Assembly (NCBI RefSeq): GCF_014837055.1
Contig: NZ_JACSPQ010000014.1
Span: 1 to 64,000 of the forward strand
Source: Phocaeicola faecium
GTDB taxonomy: Bacteria > Bacteroidota > Bacteroidia > Bacteroidales > Bacteroidaceae
DNA: 64,000 nucleotides
Direction of reading: 5' to 3'
Positions within the stretch are counted from its first letter, which is position 1. Each line of letters begins with the position of its first letter. A model generated the notes under the pieces. That model was not told the DNA's origin. It did no database searches and saw only the letters and a list, made by a program, of their open reading frames with translations. Below, piece by piece: positions 9,540 through 21,137 of the stretch. The translations under genes and the position numbers were made by a program.

Positions 9540-12500
9540 TTATTTGTTTTCTCCCACATTCAGTTCCATACTTTCGCTGTGTCCGCCAAATTCGGGAGCG
9601 TATGCCGACTGCACCGTGGCAGTTCCCGCCTGATAAGTTCCGCTTCTGTCTACGTACACCGTGTACTCAATTATGTGCGTGCCTTTGCGGAGCTTGTCGA
9701 TGAAGAATTCCGTTGAGGCATCCCGGTTTACTTGATAATACCCAATGCCATTACCCATACGGTAGCCCGAAAGTTGTTCGGTAGGCTCCATACATGCCGC
9801 CCTGCTGTCTTTTATCTGTACGAAATCCATGTCGCGGTCTGCCTTGATAGTCAGTCGCACCGTCAGTTTATCACCCGTGCTTAGTGGCGTTTTCGGCGAA
9901 ACTTTCTTGTCGTTCAGCCAATATTCGCGTTTGATAGAAAGGTCTTTGCCTTTGGTTGACTCTATCTTGTCCATGTCTTCGCTGTATTGGGCGTAAACCG
10001 CTCCCCAACTGATTCCGTCGCCCGACTTCTCGAAGCGGATTTCCGGAACTTCCGTATCGCTGCCGCTGAACGTGTGGCGCGTATAGTCTAACGCATTGTC
10101 CAGTGTCTGGATGCGGGTTGTTCCTACGCTTGCCGTAATCTTGTCCCGATTGGCAGCGAAGGTATTTCCGCTGGTGCAAAGGAACGCATAAACCGCGTCC
10201 GCTGTGGCTATCGGCGTATTCCAAGCCTGCGTCTGTTTCTGCTTGAGCAGCCACAGTTTCATTTCTTCCATCATCTGCTTATCGGGACTGATGCGATGGA
10301 TTGCCTCCATAGCCGCCACCTGTGTCGGTATCCGGTAACTGCTCCAACTGTAAGATGCTTTCGGCGTATCGAAGTACCGTCCCATTTCGGACGTATAAAT
10401 CGTGTATTCTTTTATCGACTGAATCAGTTCCGATGCCTCACGGGTCTTGCCGTTAGCCTGCATGATGGCAGCCGTCAGAGCCTTTTCGTAGATGGAATAT
10501 TCGGCAGAACGGTTTTCCAACTTCCCGGTCAGATAAGCGATTATTTTCGGATTCGCTTTGCTTGCTACGTAGTTGTCGAGTGCACAGACATAGAGGTAAC
10601 GAACCGACAGAGCGTCCGGCAATACGTTCTTTTCGCCTTTTGCTTCGCGCTGCTTCATCTGCTCATATACCAGTTCCATAGTAGCCGTCAGATACTGAGT
10701 GGCTTTTACATAAAGCGTATTCAGTTGTGCGTCGAGCATGATATTCATCGCTTTCAGGCGTGCCAACAGTTCTACCGCCTGTGTAGTCACGATGCGGTTG
10801 CCCGCCATGCCTTTGTACCAGCTCCAGCTACCGTCTGTATTCTGAAGCGAGGCCAGTTTCTTAACCGCTTGTGCAGAACGTTGGCTCACCGTATTCAGGT
10901 CGAACAGCAAGGCAATTCGGCGTTTCTGCTCAGTTTCATCAGTAGCCTCTGCCAACCACGGCGTTTCAGCCAGCAAGATGTTTTTCAAGTCCTGATTCCG
11001 TTCTAAGTTACTGAGTAACGTTTCTTTGCTTCCGCCCTGCGCCATCCAACTGTTGAAAACTTTTTCAATTGCCGGATTCTTTCTGACGATTTCCGCCGAT
11101 ATTGCATTAGCGTAATACGAGGTAACCCATGAAATCGCGTTGTCATCAGTCGGGTTTCCTACGACGGGAAGTGCCTGTACGACGTACCATTCAGGGTTTG
11201 CTGTCAGTTCTATTGTCAGACGCTTGTCGGTAGCCGTCTTGCTCTGTCCGTTAAACAATTCGTCTGTCGGGAGTGAAAGCGTTTGCTCGCCGCTCAGCTG
11301 TACAGGAATTGTTTCCGTTACCCGCTGTTTGTTGGTGAGTACCGGCAGGTAATGTTGCTCTCCGTCGCTGAACTTTCCGGCTTCGGCAACTATCCGGCAA
11401 ATCAGAACATCGAAACGTTCGTCGGCTTCAAACTCGAAACTTACTGTTCCGTTCTCACCTTCTTTTACCGTAAACGGCTGTTCGGATTGGTAAACTACCT
11501 GTTCGTCCGTCGGGTTCAGCAACTCCATCCGCGCCTTGCCGCTAATCGTTTCCATCGAAAGATTATTGAGCGATGCGGTGATAACCGAACGGTCACCCAC
11601 ACGGACAAACCGAGGCATATTGGGTTGCACCATAAACGGTTTGCTGGTTTTGGCCTTCGCCGTAATCATTCCGTAGTCCATCTGTTGCGTATGCGCGAAT
11701 CCGATGAACTTCCATTCCGTCAGGGCATCGGGCATGGTGAATACGATGCGTACCCTTCCGGCCGAATCCGTTCTCAAGTCGGGATAGAAGAAAGCCGTTT
11801 CAGCGAAATTTTCCCGCAGCGGGACGTAAGGCGTTGAAGGCTCTGTTACTTGTGATTGTAAATCAGATATTGATATCATACTTTCTTCAGCGATGTCAAA
11901 TCCTTGCTCTATTCCGTTAGACTGTGCGAATGAGCCATCGGCAGCAACGGCAGCAGGTGCGGCAGTTTTCATCAGTCTTGACGATGCCAATCCGCGTACC
12001 ATGATTCTGTCTCCGTAAGAATTCTGGCTGTAACCTCGGAATGAAGGCAGCTGCAAATAGCTGTATTGGCTCAAATTATGATAACCCGCTATGCCCAACC
12101 ATTCGCCGCTCGGCCCAAAGAAATTATATAAATAGAGATGGGTATTTATGTTCAATCCACTCACGTAAACCGAAGGCGTATAGCGATAGAAGTTCAGGTT
12201 GAAATTCCATTGGTTTTCCAGCAGGCGGTCGAGCGAGGCATCGTAAAGCGTTGCTATCAAACGGCTGTCGGCAGGTTTCCCGTCTTTATCGAAGACAGTC
12301 AGGCTCCATGTCTCTTCCGTTCCCGGAGTCAACTTGTCGCGGAATACATCCCACTTTAAGGTTAATTCCTTTTCGGGCTCAGGGCGTCTTAATGATACTT
12401 GTTTCGTATACAGTTTGCCGTCGCGCATGAAAGCAAAACTAACCGTAATGCCATCGCCGTACTCCGGCTTGTAGATATAAGAGAATTTACGGATTTCATT

Positions 12501-15194
12501 GTTCAATGTGATGCGTTCGCTGTGAATCCGTTTGTTCCCACTATATATATTATAGAATAAGCATACGTCTTTTTCGCTGCTTCCTACGTACAAGGTAACG
12601 GGAGTCGATGCCGTAAATTCAGTTCCGTCTTGGTAGAACCATTCCGGAGTTTCGATAGGAGGTACGGTTTCATCAAGAGAGAATAACGTAAACTCTTGTT
12701 CCGCCTTGCTGATGCGTCCTTGTTCGTCTGTTGCTGATACCTTTATGCGGTACTTGCCGGAAGGCAGGCTGTAAAGTTCGGTCGGGACGAAAGGTTTCTG
12801 TGCATCCACCGTTTGGGTTAGTTTCAGCACTTCTTTATCGCCTGCGGCGTATATCTCGCACGTCACTTTCGTGTTTACAGGCTGGCGGTTCAGGTTTAAT
12901 GCCTGTATGCAGATGCGTTCCTGCTTTTCGCGCGCCACTCTTGCCTGCAGTCCCTGTATTTGTAAGCCGATGGACTGTTTACCTACGGGCAGTGAAATGT
13001 CGCCCGACTGCGTTTCACCGTTTCCGCCGGTTATTTCGGCATTTACCTTATAAATCAAGTAACTCTCCCACGGTTGATTTGTTTCTGAAAGCTCTTCTTC
13101 CAAGAAAGCCTGTATGCGAAAACGACCATCCGAATCGGTAGTGGTTTCACCTTTTCCTATTTCCGTAGCATTTCCGCTTGCCCTCCAGAACCACGCGGTA
13201 GAGCGAGTTATTGTATATTTTACCTTTGCCGAACGTACGGGAACACCCGAAAAGTTCAAGGCCGTTCCTTCCAGCGTTACCGTATCGCCTGCGTTGTAAG
13301 TCTTTTCGTAGGGCGTGAAAGTAACATCGAACGTAGGACGTTTGTACTCTTCCACGCGGACATACAGCGAACTGTTTTCCGTGCTGATGCGGAAATCTCC
13401 TGGGAGCGTCTGTTGGGGTATCTGAAATTCGGTGCTGAATCCTCCGAAATCATCAGAGGTTACTTGCTTCTTGGATATTTCGCGGTTATTGGCATCGCGT
13501 AAAGTGATGTCGAAACTCCTGCCTTCGGATGCGTTAACCTCATCACCGGACTGTTTGTAAGCTACGCCGGAAACATAGACCGTTTGTCCGGGACGGTAAA
13601 TGATTCGGTCGGTAAACAATTCAATGAATTGAGTTTCTTTTTCATTTCTCACAACATTAGGCAGCGTATTTCCGGATACATACGAGATGCGCATAAAATC
13701 ATCCTCCCCTTTGCGTGCATTCATCCACAACATGGATTCATTCATTTTAGGAACCACCACACGCCCCTCGCCGTCTGTCCGGAACGAGCGATACGGTGTA
13801 TAGTTTCCGGGTACCGGGATGGAGTAGAATGCAATCTCGGCTCCCGGAACGGGTTGTCCGCTTCGGCGGTCGACTACGTAATACTCTCGTTCTCCCTCCG
13901 GCAATGGGAAGCTCAACGCTTGCAGAGGAGAAAGATGGATGATTTCGTATGCTGCAGTTTTATCCGATTGTCCGTCTGGTCTTGATTTCAATACGTAGAT
14001 ACCTGCTTCGGGCATTTGGAATGTGAATGTTATCGTAGTGTCGCGGTAAGTAGGCGTGGCAGGCAGGTCGAAATGCTGTTTGCTGTACAGTTTGCCGTAT
14101 TGTTTTATCAGCGCACTTCCTTCCGAGCCTTTGGCAAACGCAGACGATGATGCCTTGATGTTCAGCCGGTAAAGCTCCAGCGTTACCCCTTTCAGGTTAC
14201 GGCAGGTAGCAGAGAGAGTGCTGGTTTCGCCCGGATACATCCATTCGCTGCTGATAGAGAGCGAAGGCAGCAGTACGGCACGTTTGCGCTCTTTCAGTTC
14301 TTTGGCAAATTCCGATTTGGGATACCGCTTCAAGCCTTCTTCTGCCGCAGCCAGTTCGCGCACGTAATCATGTTCGTAGCGTCCGTATATTTCGGCAAGA
14401 TACGCATATACACCCGCACATACGTCGAGGTCGGCATATTCTTCCGCCCATTTATTTAGTTGGGCGATAACTTCCTCATTGGTTTTCTTCAACGGATATT
14501 TCATATTGTTTCCTTGAAGGTAGCTGAGTTGGCTGATGCGGGTCAGCAATTCTGCCGCCCGGTTTCCCGTGTTCACATAATAGCCTATCAGGTCATCGTA
14601 AAGTTCCATTATCGTTTTTTGTACATCGGGATTTGTCATCGAAACGCCGTAACCGTCCAGCCGGTTGATGGCTTGGCGCGTCAGTAAGTCAAGCATTGTG
14701 TCGCCGAAATACTTTTCGCTCAACTCCCGGCTTTTGGTCAGCGGTTCGTACTCTTTTGCCGTTACTCCTGCCAGTGCCTCCTTGTCTTTCAGCGAAAGGC
14801 GGAAGTAATAGATGGCGCTGTCAACATTTTCGGGCATGATGTCTAAATTATAATACCCCACGATACTGTTCAGTACGCCTCGTGCCACCGGGTCTTGCTC
14901 CTGTTGCGCCCACGCTTTCAGCCCCTCTATTTCCGCCTGAAGGCTATCGGGCGTAACGCTTACCCGATACTCGGCCCGGGTAAGGTACGCCTTCATCATC
15001 TGCGGAGGATTTTTTTCTTTCTGCGCCTTGCCATAAATCTTGTTTGCTATCTCAATAACGGACTTAGGCAAATCTTTTTGCTGGTATGTTTCAGCCTTTT
15101 TCCATAAGTCCGCATACGTTTGTGCATATTGCGGTAAAGAGAAAAAACTGAAAAACAACGCCAATAGTCCGATTGTAACTATTTTCTTCTTCAT
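9540..15194 (-). CDS. Giant alpha-2-macroglobulin-like secreted protein lacking the thioester
   Basis: 1884 residues with an N-terminal signal peptide (MKKKIVTIGLLALFFSFFSLPQYAQ). An N-terminal helical region (about 25-300) precedes MG/Ig-like domains. The MG2 motif TDRIIYRPGQTVYVSG is near residue 530, and the A2M-domain motif FYPDLRTDSAGRVR with ALTEWKF is near 1140-1165. The helical TED-like region begins near 1340, where thioester-bearing members have CxEQ; here it reads GNPTDDNAISWVTSYY, so the thioester is absent. Bacterial A2Ms are thought to trap proteases or act with penicillin-binding proteins. It lacks a lipobox, so it is probably periplasmic. It is a single gene with its own terminator; a weak TATCTTTA at 15229-15222 may be its -7 element. 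Confidence 0.85.
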   Translation of the reverse strand: MKKKIVTIGLLALFFSFFSLPQYAQTYADLWKKAETYQQKDLPKSVIEIANKIYGKAQKEKNPPQMMKAYLTRAEYRVSVTPDSLQAEIEGLKAWAQQEQDPVARGVLNSIVGYYNLDIMPENVDSAIYYFRLSLKDKEALAGVTAKEYEPLTKSRELSEKYFGDTMLDLLTRQAINRLDGYGVSMTNPDVQKTIMELYDDLIGYYVNTGNRAAELLTRISQLSYLQGNNMKYPLKKTNEEVIAQLNKWAEEYADLDVCAGVYAYLAEIYGRYEHDYVRELAAAEEGLKRYPKSEFAKELKERKRAVLLPSLSISSEWMYPGETSTLSATCRNLKGVTLELYRLNIKASSSAFAKGSEGSALIKQYGKLYSKQHFDLPATPTYRDTTITFTFQMPEAGIYVLKSRPDGQSDKTAAYEIIHLSPLQALSFPLPEGEREYYVVDRRSGQPVPGAEIAFYSIPVPGNYTPYRSFRTDGEGRVVVPKMNESMLWMNARKGEDDFMRISYVSGNTLPNVVRNEKETQFIELFTDRIIYRPGQTVYVSGVAYKQSGDEVNASEGRSFDITLRDANNREISKKQVTSDDFGGFSTEFQIPQQTLPGDFRISTENSSLYVRVEEYKRPTFDVTFTPYEKTYNAGDTVTLEGTALNFSGVPVRSAKVKYTITRSTAWFWRASGNATEIGKGETTTDSDGRFRIQAFLEEELSETNQPWESYLIYKVNAEITGGNGETQSGDISLPVGKQSIGLQIQGLQARVAREKQERICIQALNLNRQPVNTKVTCEIYAAGDKEVLKLTQTVDAQKPFVPTELYSLPSGKYRIKVSATDEQGRISKAEQEFTLFSLDETVPPIETPEWFYQDGTEFTASTPVTLYVGSSEKDVCLFYNIYSGNKRIHSERITLNNEIRKFSYIYKPEYGDGITVSFAFMRDGKLYTKQVSLRRPEPEKELTLKWDVFRDKLTPGTEETWSLTVFDKDGKPADSRLIATLYDASLDRLLENQWNFNLNFYRYTPSVYVSGLNINTHLYLYNFFGPSGEWLGIAGYHNLSQYSYLQLPSFRGYSQNSYGDRIMVRGLASSRLMKTAAPAAVAADGSFAQSNGIEQGFDIAEESMISISDLQSQVTEPSTPYVPLRENFAETAFFYPDLRTDSAGRVRIVFTMPDALTEWKFIGFAHTQQMDYGMITAKAKTSKPFMVQPNMPRFVRVGDRSVITASLNNLSMETISGKARMELLNPTDEQVVYQSEQPFTVKEGENGTVSFEFEADERFDVLICRIVAEAGKFSDGEQHYLPVLTNKQRVTETIPVQLSGEQTLSLPTDELFNGQSKTATDKRLTIELTANPEWYVVQALPVVGNPTDDNAISWVTSYYANAISAEIVRKNPAIEKVFNSWMAQGGSKETLLSNLERNQDLKNILLAETPWLAEATDETEQKRRIALLFDLNTVSQRSAQAVKKLASLQNTDGSWSWYKGMAGNRIVTTQAVELLARLKAMNIMLDAQLNTLYVKATQYLTATMELVYEQMKQREAKGEKNVLPDALSVRYLYVCALDNYVASKANPKIIAYLTGKLENRSAEYSIYEKALTAAIMQANGKTREASELIQSIKEYTIYTSEMGRYFDTPKASYSWSSYRIPTQVAAMEAIHRISPDKQMMEEMKLWLLKQKQTQAWNTPIATADAVYAFLCTSGNTFAANRDKITASVGTTRIQTLDNALDYTRHTFSGSDTEVPEIRFEKSGDGISWGAVYAQYSEDMDKIESTKGKDLSIKREYWLNDKKVSPKTPLSTGDKLTVRLTIKADRDMDFVQIKDSRAACMEPTEQLSGYRMGNGIGYYQVNRDASTEFFIDKLRKGTHIIEYTVYVDRSGTYQAGTATVQSAYAPEFGGHSESMELNVGENK

Positions 15195-15337
15195 AACGTT
15201 ATTTGGTTTTATAGTTTTTCATAAAGATAATGCCTTTTTCTTAAAATACTGCTCTTTTTTATGTAAAAAGATTTAAAAGGATGGTTCGGCTGTTGAAGTG
15301 GATTCCTACATAGGCTGTTTGTTAAAGTGTTGATTCA

Positions 15338-15437
15338 TAGGATGAAAATGCTACGGGTAGTTTTCTTTATTTCTTGCGGATAAGTTTATTGGTTCTACCC
15401 ATAGGACGAAGGTGTTTGTCGGGTAGAATTTTCATGC
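15338..15437. repeat. Intergenic hairpin element, copy B
   Basis: Shares TTCTACCCATAGGACGAAG exactly with copy A. The arms are TTCTACCC (15393-15400) / GGGTAGAA (15421-15428), followed by TTTTC. An upstream GAAAATGCTACGGGTAG half-unit marks the left side. It lies in the divergent gap between the macroglobulin and lysE-type genes. Confidence 0.65.
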
Positions 15438-15507
15438 CTTAATACCGGGATTTTAGCAGGCTCTAATAATAGCGTATAAAAAAGTAGGTAGTCTCGTAAA
15501 AAAGTAG

Positions 15508-15515
15508 CATCTTTG
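15508..15515 (+). promoter_or_regulatory. -7-like element immediately before the LysE-type gene
   Basis: CATCTTTG differs from TAnnTTTG at one base and ends only 4 nt before the ATG at 15520. If used, the mRNA would be leaderless or nearly so. No convincing -33 element. Confidence 0.4.
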
Positions 15516-15519
15516 CAAC

Positions 15520-16179
15520 ATGAATTGGATAGAACAAGTAACCGTATTGGAGTTATTGATAAAAGGGCTTATCGTGGGGATTGTCGTATCTGCGCCGTTA
15601 GGCCCGGTCGGTGTGCTTTGTATTCAGCGGACATTAAACAAAGGGCGTTGGTTCGGTTTTGTTACCGGACTGGGCGCAGCGTTGAGCGATATCTGTTATG
15701 CGCTGATTACGGGATATGGTATGAGCTTTATGGATGAGTTGATAGTAAAACACCAGACATTTTTGCAAGTGGTTGGTAGCATCATGCTGCTTGCTTTTGG
15801 TATCTATACGTTTCGCAGTAATCCGGTGAAAGCGCTCCGTCCCTCATCGGGAAAGCGGGGAACTTACCTGCATAATTTCGTTACGGCATTTTTTGTTACT
15901 TTTTCCAATCCGCTTATTATTTTTCTGTTCATCGGACTTTTTGCCCGTTTCTCGTTTGTTATGCCCGGTAGCCCTATCGGTTTCCAGTTGGTTGGGTATC
16001 TTGCCATCATTTTGGGAGCTGTGGCATGGTGGTTCAGCATTACTTATTTTGTAAACAAGGTCCGTTCGCATTTTAATGTCCGAGGCATCTGGGTATTGAA
16101 CCGGATCATCGGGGTGGTGGTTATGATTGCCGCACTGGTGGGGTTCGTTTTGGCGGCTACCGGAAAATCATTCGCGTGA
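15520..16179 (+). CDS. LysE/RhtB-family amino acid exporter
   Basis: A 219-residue inner-membrane protein with about six hydrophobic segments. The N-terminal helix carries the family signature pattern APLGPVGVLCIQRTL, where GP(V/A)G is the hallmark of LysE/RhtB translocators. Members export amino acids or similar small metabolites; the substrate here cannot be read from sequence. It is first in a run with DUF4924 (4-nt gap), rfbD and prfC, all on the plus strand. The start is 4 nt after a -7-like element, which suggests leaderless translation; the next in-frame Met is far downstream and would remove the family signature. Confidence 0.85.
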   Translation: MNWIEQVTVLELLIKGLIVGIVVSAPLGPVGVLCIQRTLNKGRWFGFVTGLGAALSDICYALITGYGMSFMDELIVKHQTFLQVVGSIMLLAFGIYTFRSNPVKALRPSSGKRGTYLHNFVTAFFVTFSNPLIIFLFIGLFARFSFVMPGSPIGFQLVGYLAIILGAVAWWFSITYFVNKVRSHFNVRGIWVLNRIIGVVVMIAALVGFVLAATGKSFA

Positions 16180-16183
16180 AGTT

Positions 16184-16732
16184 ATGTATATTTCTCAACA
16201 GTTAAAACAACAGAATATTGCTGAATATCTGCTGTATATGTGGCAGATAGAAGATTTGATTCGTGCCAACGGTTTCGATATGGAAAAGATTCGGAAGGCC
16301 GTCATCGAGCCGTATCCTATCGCTGAAGAACAAAAAAAGGCATTGGCGGTGTGGTATGAAGACCTCATCAACATGATGCACGATGAAGGAGTGATGGAAA
16401 AGGGTCATCTCCAGATTAACAAGAACATCATTATCTGGCTTACCGACCTGCATTTGCGTTTGCTCCGTTCGCCTAAGTTTCCTTATTATAGTGCGGCATA
16501 TTATAAAGCGTTGCCTTTTATCGTTGAACTTCGTGCGAAGGGAGCCGACAAGGAGGCACCCGAACTGGAGACTTGTTTCGATGCCATGTACGGGGTGCTG
16601 ATGCTTAAATTACAAAAAAAGGAAATCAGCGACGAAACCCAAAAGGCGATCAAGGTGATCGGCGATTTGCTGGCTATGCTTGCCGGATATTACCACAAAG
16701 ATAAAAAGGGAGAGCTGGAGATAGAAGATTGA
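16184..16732 (+). CDS. DUF4924 family protein
   Basis: A 182-residue soluble, helix-rich protein beginning MYISQQLKQQNIAEYLLYMWQ. The pattern and its position between a LysE-type gene and rfbD match the Bacteroidetes DUF4924 family as I recall it. The frame is open upstream to 16127, but that region overlaps the lysE-type gene; the ATG at 16184, 4 nt after the upstream stop, gives normal operon spacing. No catalytic motif is visible. Function unknown. Confidence 0.8.
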   Translation: MYISQQLKQQNIAEYLLYMWQIEDLIRANGFDMEKIRKAVIEPYPIAEEQKKALAVWYEDLINMMHDEGVMEKGHLQINKNIIIWLTDLHLRLLRSPKFPYYSAAYYKALPFIVELRAKGADKEAPELETCFDAMYGVLMLKLQKKEISDETQKAIKVIGDLLAMLAGYYHKDKKGELEIED

Positions 16733-16776
16733 ATTTTACTTGGAAGCGGATTTAGCGTTTTGCAAATAGATGAATC

Positions 16777-17643
16777 ATGAAAACAATTCTTGTAACAGGG
16801 GCAAACGGACAGTTGGGTAACGAAATGCGTTTGCTGGCAGAAAAATATCAAGGGTATAATTACTGTTTTACCGATATTGCCGAATTGGATATCTGTGATG
16901 AACAGGCGGTCGACGCTTTTGTGGCAGAACATCAAGTAGATATTATTGTGAATTGTGCCGCATATACGGCGGTAGATAAGGCGGAAGATAATGTAGCATT
17001 GTGCGAACGGCTGAATCGGTTTGCGCCGGGGTATTTGGCTAAGGCTATACAAAAACGAGGCGGACAACTGATTCAGGTTTCGACCGATTACGTGTTCGAC
17101 GGAACTGCGCATGTTCCTTACCGCGAAACGCATCCCTCTTCTCCTAACTCGGTATACGGTTCTACCAAGTTGGCAGGCGAGCAAGAGGCGATGAAATACT
17201 GCCCGGAAACGATGGTTGTCCGCACGGCTTGGCTTTATTCGTCTTTCGGAAACAATTTTGTGAAAACCATGCTGCGGTTAGGACATGAGCGCGATTCGCT
17301 TGGAGTGGTATTCGACCAAGTGGGTACACCGACGTATGCCCGCGATTTGGCAGAAGCCTTGTTTGCGGCCATTCGTCAGGGGATAGTTCCCGGAATTTAC
17401 CATTTCAGCAACGAAGGGGTTTGCTCGTGGTATGATTTTACGCAGATGATTCACCGGATAGCGGGCATCACGGACTGTAAACTGAAACCGCTTCACTCTG
17501 AAGAATATCCGGCGAAAGCCAATCGTCCGCATTACTCCGTACTCGATAAAACAAAGATAAAAGAAACATACGGTTTGGAGATTCCTTACTGGGTAGACAG
17601 CTTGAAGGAGTGTATCGACCTTCTTCAGGGTGCTAACAACTGA
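16777..17643 (+). CDS. rfbD: dTDP-4-dehydrorhamnose reductase
   Basis: Last step of dTDP-L-rhamnose synthesis, supplying surface polysaccharides. The 288-residue SDR-extended fold has the NAD(P)-binding motif G8-ANG-QLG14 and the catalytic set Thr103 (STDYVFDG), Tyr127 and Lys131 (YGSTK). The length is typical. The rfbA/B/C genes are not adjacent, which is common for rfbD in Bacteroides when placed before prfC. It is 44 nt after DUF4924 and 30 nt before prfC, so probably part of the same transcript. Confidence 0.92.
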   Translation: MKTILVTGANGQLGNEMRLLAEKYQGYNYCFTDIAELDICDEQAVDAFVAEHQVDIIVNCAAYTAVDKAEDNVALCERLNRFAPGYLAKAIQKRGGQLIQVSTDYVFDGTAHVPYRETHPSSPNSVYGSTKLAGEQEAMKYCPETMVVRTAWLYSSFGNNFVKTMLRLGHERDSLGVVFDQVGTPTYARDLAEALFAAIRQGIVPGIYHFSNEGVCSWYDFTQMIHRIAGITDCKLKPLHSEEYPAKANRPHYSVLDKTKIKETYGLEIPYWVDSLKECIDLLQGANN

Positions 17644-17673
17644 AATGACTGATTAGAATAATAATTCCATTTT

Positions 17674-19239
17674 ATGAACGAAATAGAAAGACGACGTACA
17701 TTTGCGATTATCGCTCATCCGGATGCCGGTAAAACCTCACTGACAGAAAAGCTGTTGCTGTTCGGAGGACAGATTCAGGTGGCAGGGGCGGTAAAATCGA
17801 ACAAAATCAAGAAAACTGCGACTTCCGACTGGATGGATATCGAAAAGCAACGTGGAATATCGGTTACTACTTCGGTTATGGAGTTCGATTACCATGACTA
17901 TAAGGTTAATATCCTTGATACGCCGGGACACCAAGACTTTGCGGAAGATACTTACCGTACGCTGACGGCGGTGGATAGCGTAATCATTGTGGTAGACGGA
18001 GCAAAGGGTGTGGAAACTCAGACACGGAAGCTGATGGAGGTGTGCCGTATGCGCAATACGCCTGTGATTATCTTTGTCAACAAGATGGACCGCGAGGCGA
18101 AAGACCCGTTTGATTTGTTGGATGAACTGGAAGAAGAACTTGCCATTAACGTGCGTCCGCTTACATGGCCTATCGAGAGCGGCCCACGCTTTAAGGGTGT
18201 ATATAATATTTACGAACAAAAGCTGAACCTTTTCCAACCCTCTAAACAGGTGGTGACCGAGAAGGTGGAAGTAGATATCCATACCGAAGAACTGGATAAC
18301 CACATCGGTACGCCGTTGGCGGAAAAACTGCGCAGCGAGTTGGAGCTGATTGAAGGGGTATACCCGGAGTTCAGCGTTGACGATTATCTGAAAGGCGAGT
18401 TGGCTCCGGTATTCTTCGGATCGGCGCTGAACAACTTCGGCGTGCAGGAGTTGCTGGATTGTTTTGTGGAAATAGCTCCCAGTCCGCGTCCGGTGCAGGC
18501 AGAAGAACGCATCGTTAAGCCCGATGAGCCCAAGTTTACCGGCTTTATCTTTAAGATTACAGCGAACATCGACCCCAACCACCGTTCGTGTGTAGCTTTC
18601 TGTAAAATCTGTTCCGGAAAATTTACTCGCAATACGCCTTATCTGCACGTGCGTCATAACAAAACCATGCGGTTTTCTTCGCCCACCCAGTTTATGGCTC
18701 AGCGGAAAACCACGGTAGATGAGGCTTGGGCTGGAGACATCATCGGTTTGCCGGACAACGGGACATTTAAAATCGGCGATACATTGACCGAAGGTGAAAA
18801 CTTGCATTTCAAAGGACTGCCGAGTTTCTCTCCCGAAATGTTCAAATATATAGAAAATGCCGACCCGATGAAAGCGAAGCAGTTGAACAAAGGTATCGAC
18901 CAGCTGATGGACGAAGGTGTGGCACAGTTGTTTGTCAACCAGTTTAACGGGCGTAAGATTATCGGTACGGTAGGTCAGCTTCAGTTCGAAGTAATTCAGT
19001 ATCGTTTGGAAAATGAATACAACGCCAAGTGTCGTTGGGAGCCGGTAAGCCTTTATAAAGCCTGCTGGATAGAGAGCGACGACCCCGCTGAATTGGAAGC
19101 ATTCAAGAAGCGCAAGTATCAGTACATCGCCAAAGACCGTGAGGGACGAGACGTATTCCTTGCCGATAGTGGTTATGTTCTTCAGATGGCTCAAGCCGAC
19201 TTCAAGCATATCAAGTTCCATTTTACTTCAGAGTTCTGA
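17674..19239 (+). CDS. prfC: Peptide chain release factor 3
   Basis: A 521-residue class II release factor, a GTPase that recycles RF1/RF2 from the ribosome. Translation-factor GTPase motifs are complete: G1 AHPDAGKT (residues 14-21), G3 DTPGHQDF (~87), G4 NKMD (~141). It ends in the RF3 C-terminal pattern ...[10 protein letters not shown]. Length is close to E. coli RF3 (529). A strong terminator follows at 19330-19380. A 494-codon open frame on the opposite strand is a codon-bias shadow. Confidence 0.96.
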   Translation: MNEIERRRTFAIIAHPDAGKTSLTEKLLLFGGQIQVAGAVKSNKIKKTATSDWMDIEKQRGISVTTSVMEFDYHDYKVNILDTPGHQDFAEDTYRTLTAVDSVIIVVDGAKGVETQTRKLMEVCRMRNTPVIIFVNKMDREAKDPFDLLDELEEELAINVRPLTWPIESGPRFKGVYNIYEQKLNLFQPSKQVVTEKVEVDIHTEELDNHIGTPLAEKLRSELELIEGVYPEFSVDDYLKGELAPVFFGSALNNFGVQELLDCFVEIAPSPRPVQAEERIVKPDEPKFTGFIFKITANIDPNHRSCVAFCKICSGKFTRNTPYLHVRHNKTMRFSSPTQFMAQRKTTVDEAWAGDIIGLPDNGTFKIGDTLTEGENLHFKGLPSFSPEMFKYIENADPMKAKQLNKGIDQLMDEGVAQLFVNQFNGRKIIGTVGQLQFEVIQYRLENEYNAKCRWEPVSLYKACWIESDDPAELEAFKKRKYQYIAKDREGRDVFLADSGYVLQMAQADFKHIKFHFTSEF

Positions 19240-19329
19240 TATACCTATTATACCGCATTCTTTTGTGCGGGAAAATTGAGAAACTGTTTTCATCCCGAAT
19301 CATCGCACGATAAATTCAAAACAGACTCT

Positions 19330-19380
19330 AAGAAAACAAGCCTTTGTTTTGCTGTAAGCAAGGGCTTGTTTTCTTGTTTT
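19330..19380 (+). terminator. prfC terminator
   Basis: 17-bp stem AAGAAAACAAGCCTTTG (19330-19346) / CAAGGGCTTGTTTTCTT (19359-19375) with one G-U pair, followed by GTTTTG. It closes the lysE-type/rfbD/prfC transcript. Confidence 0.8.
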
Positions 19381-19501
19381 GTGGCATCGGATTCCGAAGG
19401 TCTTGCCGGTGGATGGTCCGGCTGTGGGGATGAAAGAAAAAAATCAGTATGTCGTCCCGAAAAAATATGTTAAACACACGTGAGGCTGTGAATAAAATTC
19501 G

Positions 19502-19509
19502 TATATTTG
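19502..19509 (+). promoter_or_regulatory. -7 element for guaB
   Basis: TATATTTG, followed by C and about 30 nt of leader before the guaB ATG at 19540. No clear -33. Confidence 0.6.
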
Positions 19510-19533
19510 CACGCAATAAATTCTAAAGCATAA

Positions 19534-21015
<1,482 letters not shown>

Positions 21016-21053
21016 TAGTGGTCTTTCCGGTTGGAAAAAGATAAACCATTAAT

Positions 21054-21123
21054 GCGCGGATTACGCTGATTACACATTCGAAACAAACAGCGAGTGAAAA
21101 CGTGTAATCGGTGTAATCCGCGC
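21054..21123 (+). terminator. 22-bp-arm hairpin after guaB (terminator or attenuator)
   Basis: Arms 21054-21075 (begins GCGCGGATTACGC) and 21102-21123 (ends GTGTAATCCGCGC) pair over 22 bp with two non-Watson-Crick positions; the loop is 26 nt. It is followed by TTATTTTTA, so it may terminate guaB. It ends only 14 nt before the next gene and no TAnnTTTG follows it, so the parvulin operon may depend on read-through. The GCGGATTAC...GATTACAC pattern is a kind of interspersed repeat common in Bacteroidetes. Confidence 0.65.
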
Positions 21124-21137
21124 TTATTTTTATAAGA

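Noticed and set aside
17737..19221. 494-codon open frame on the minus strand opposite prfC
   Set aside because: It lies fully inside prfC in antisense, has no promoter or family pattern, and its composition (His/Leu/Phe-rich) is typical of shadow frames.
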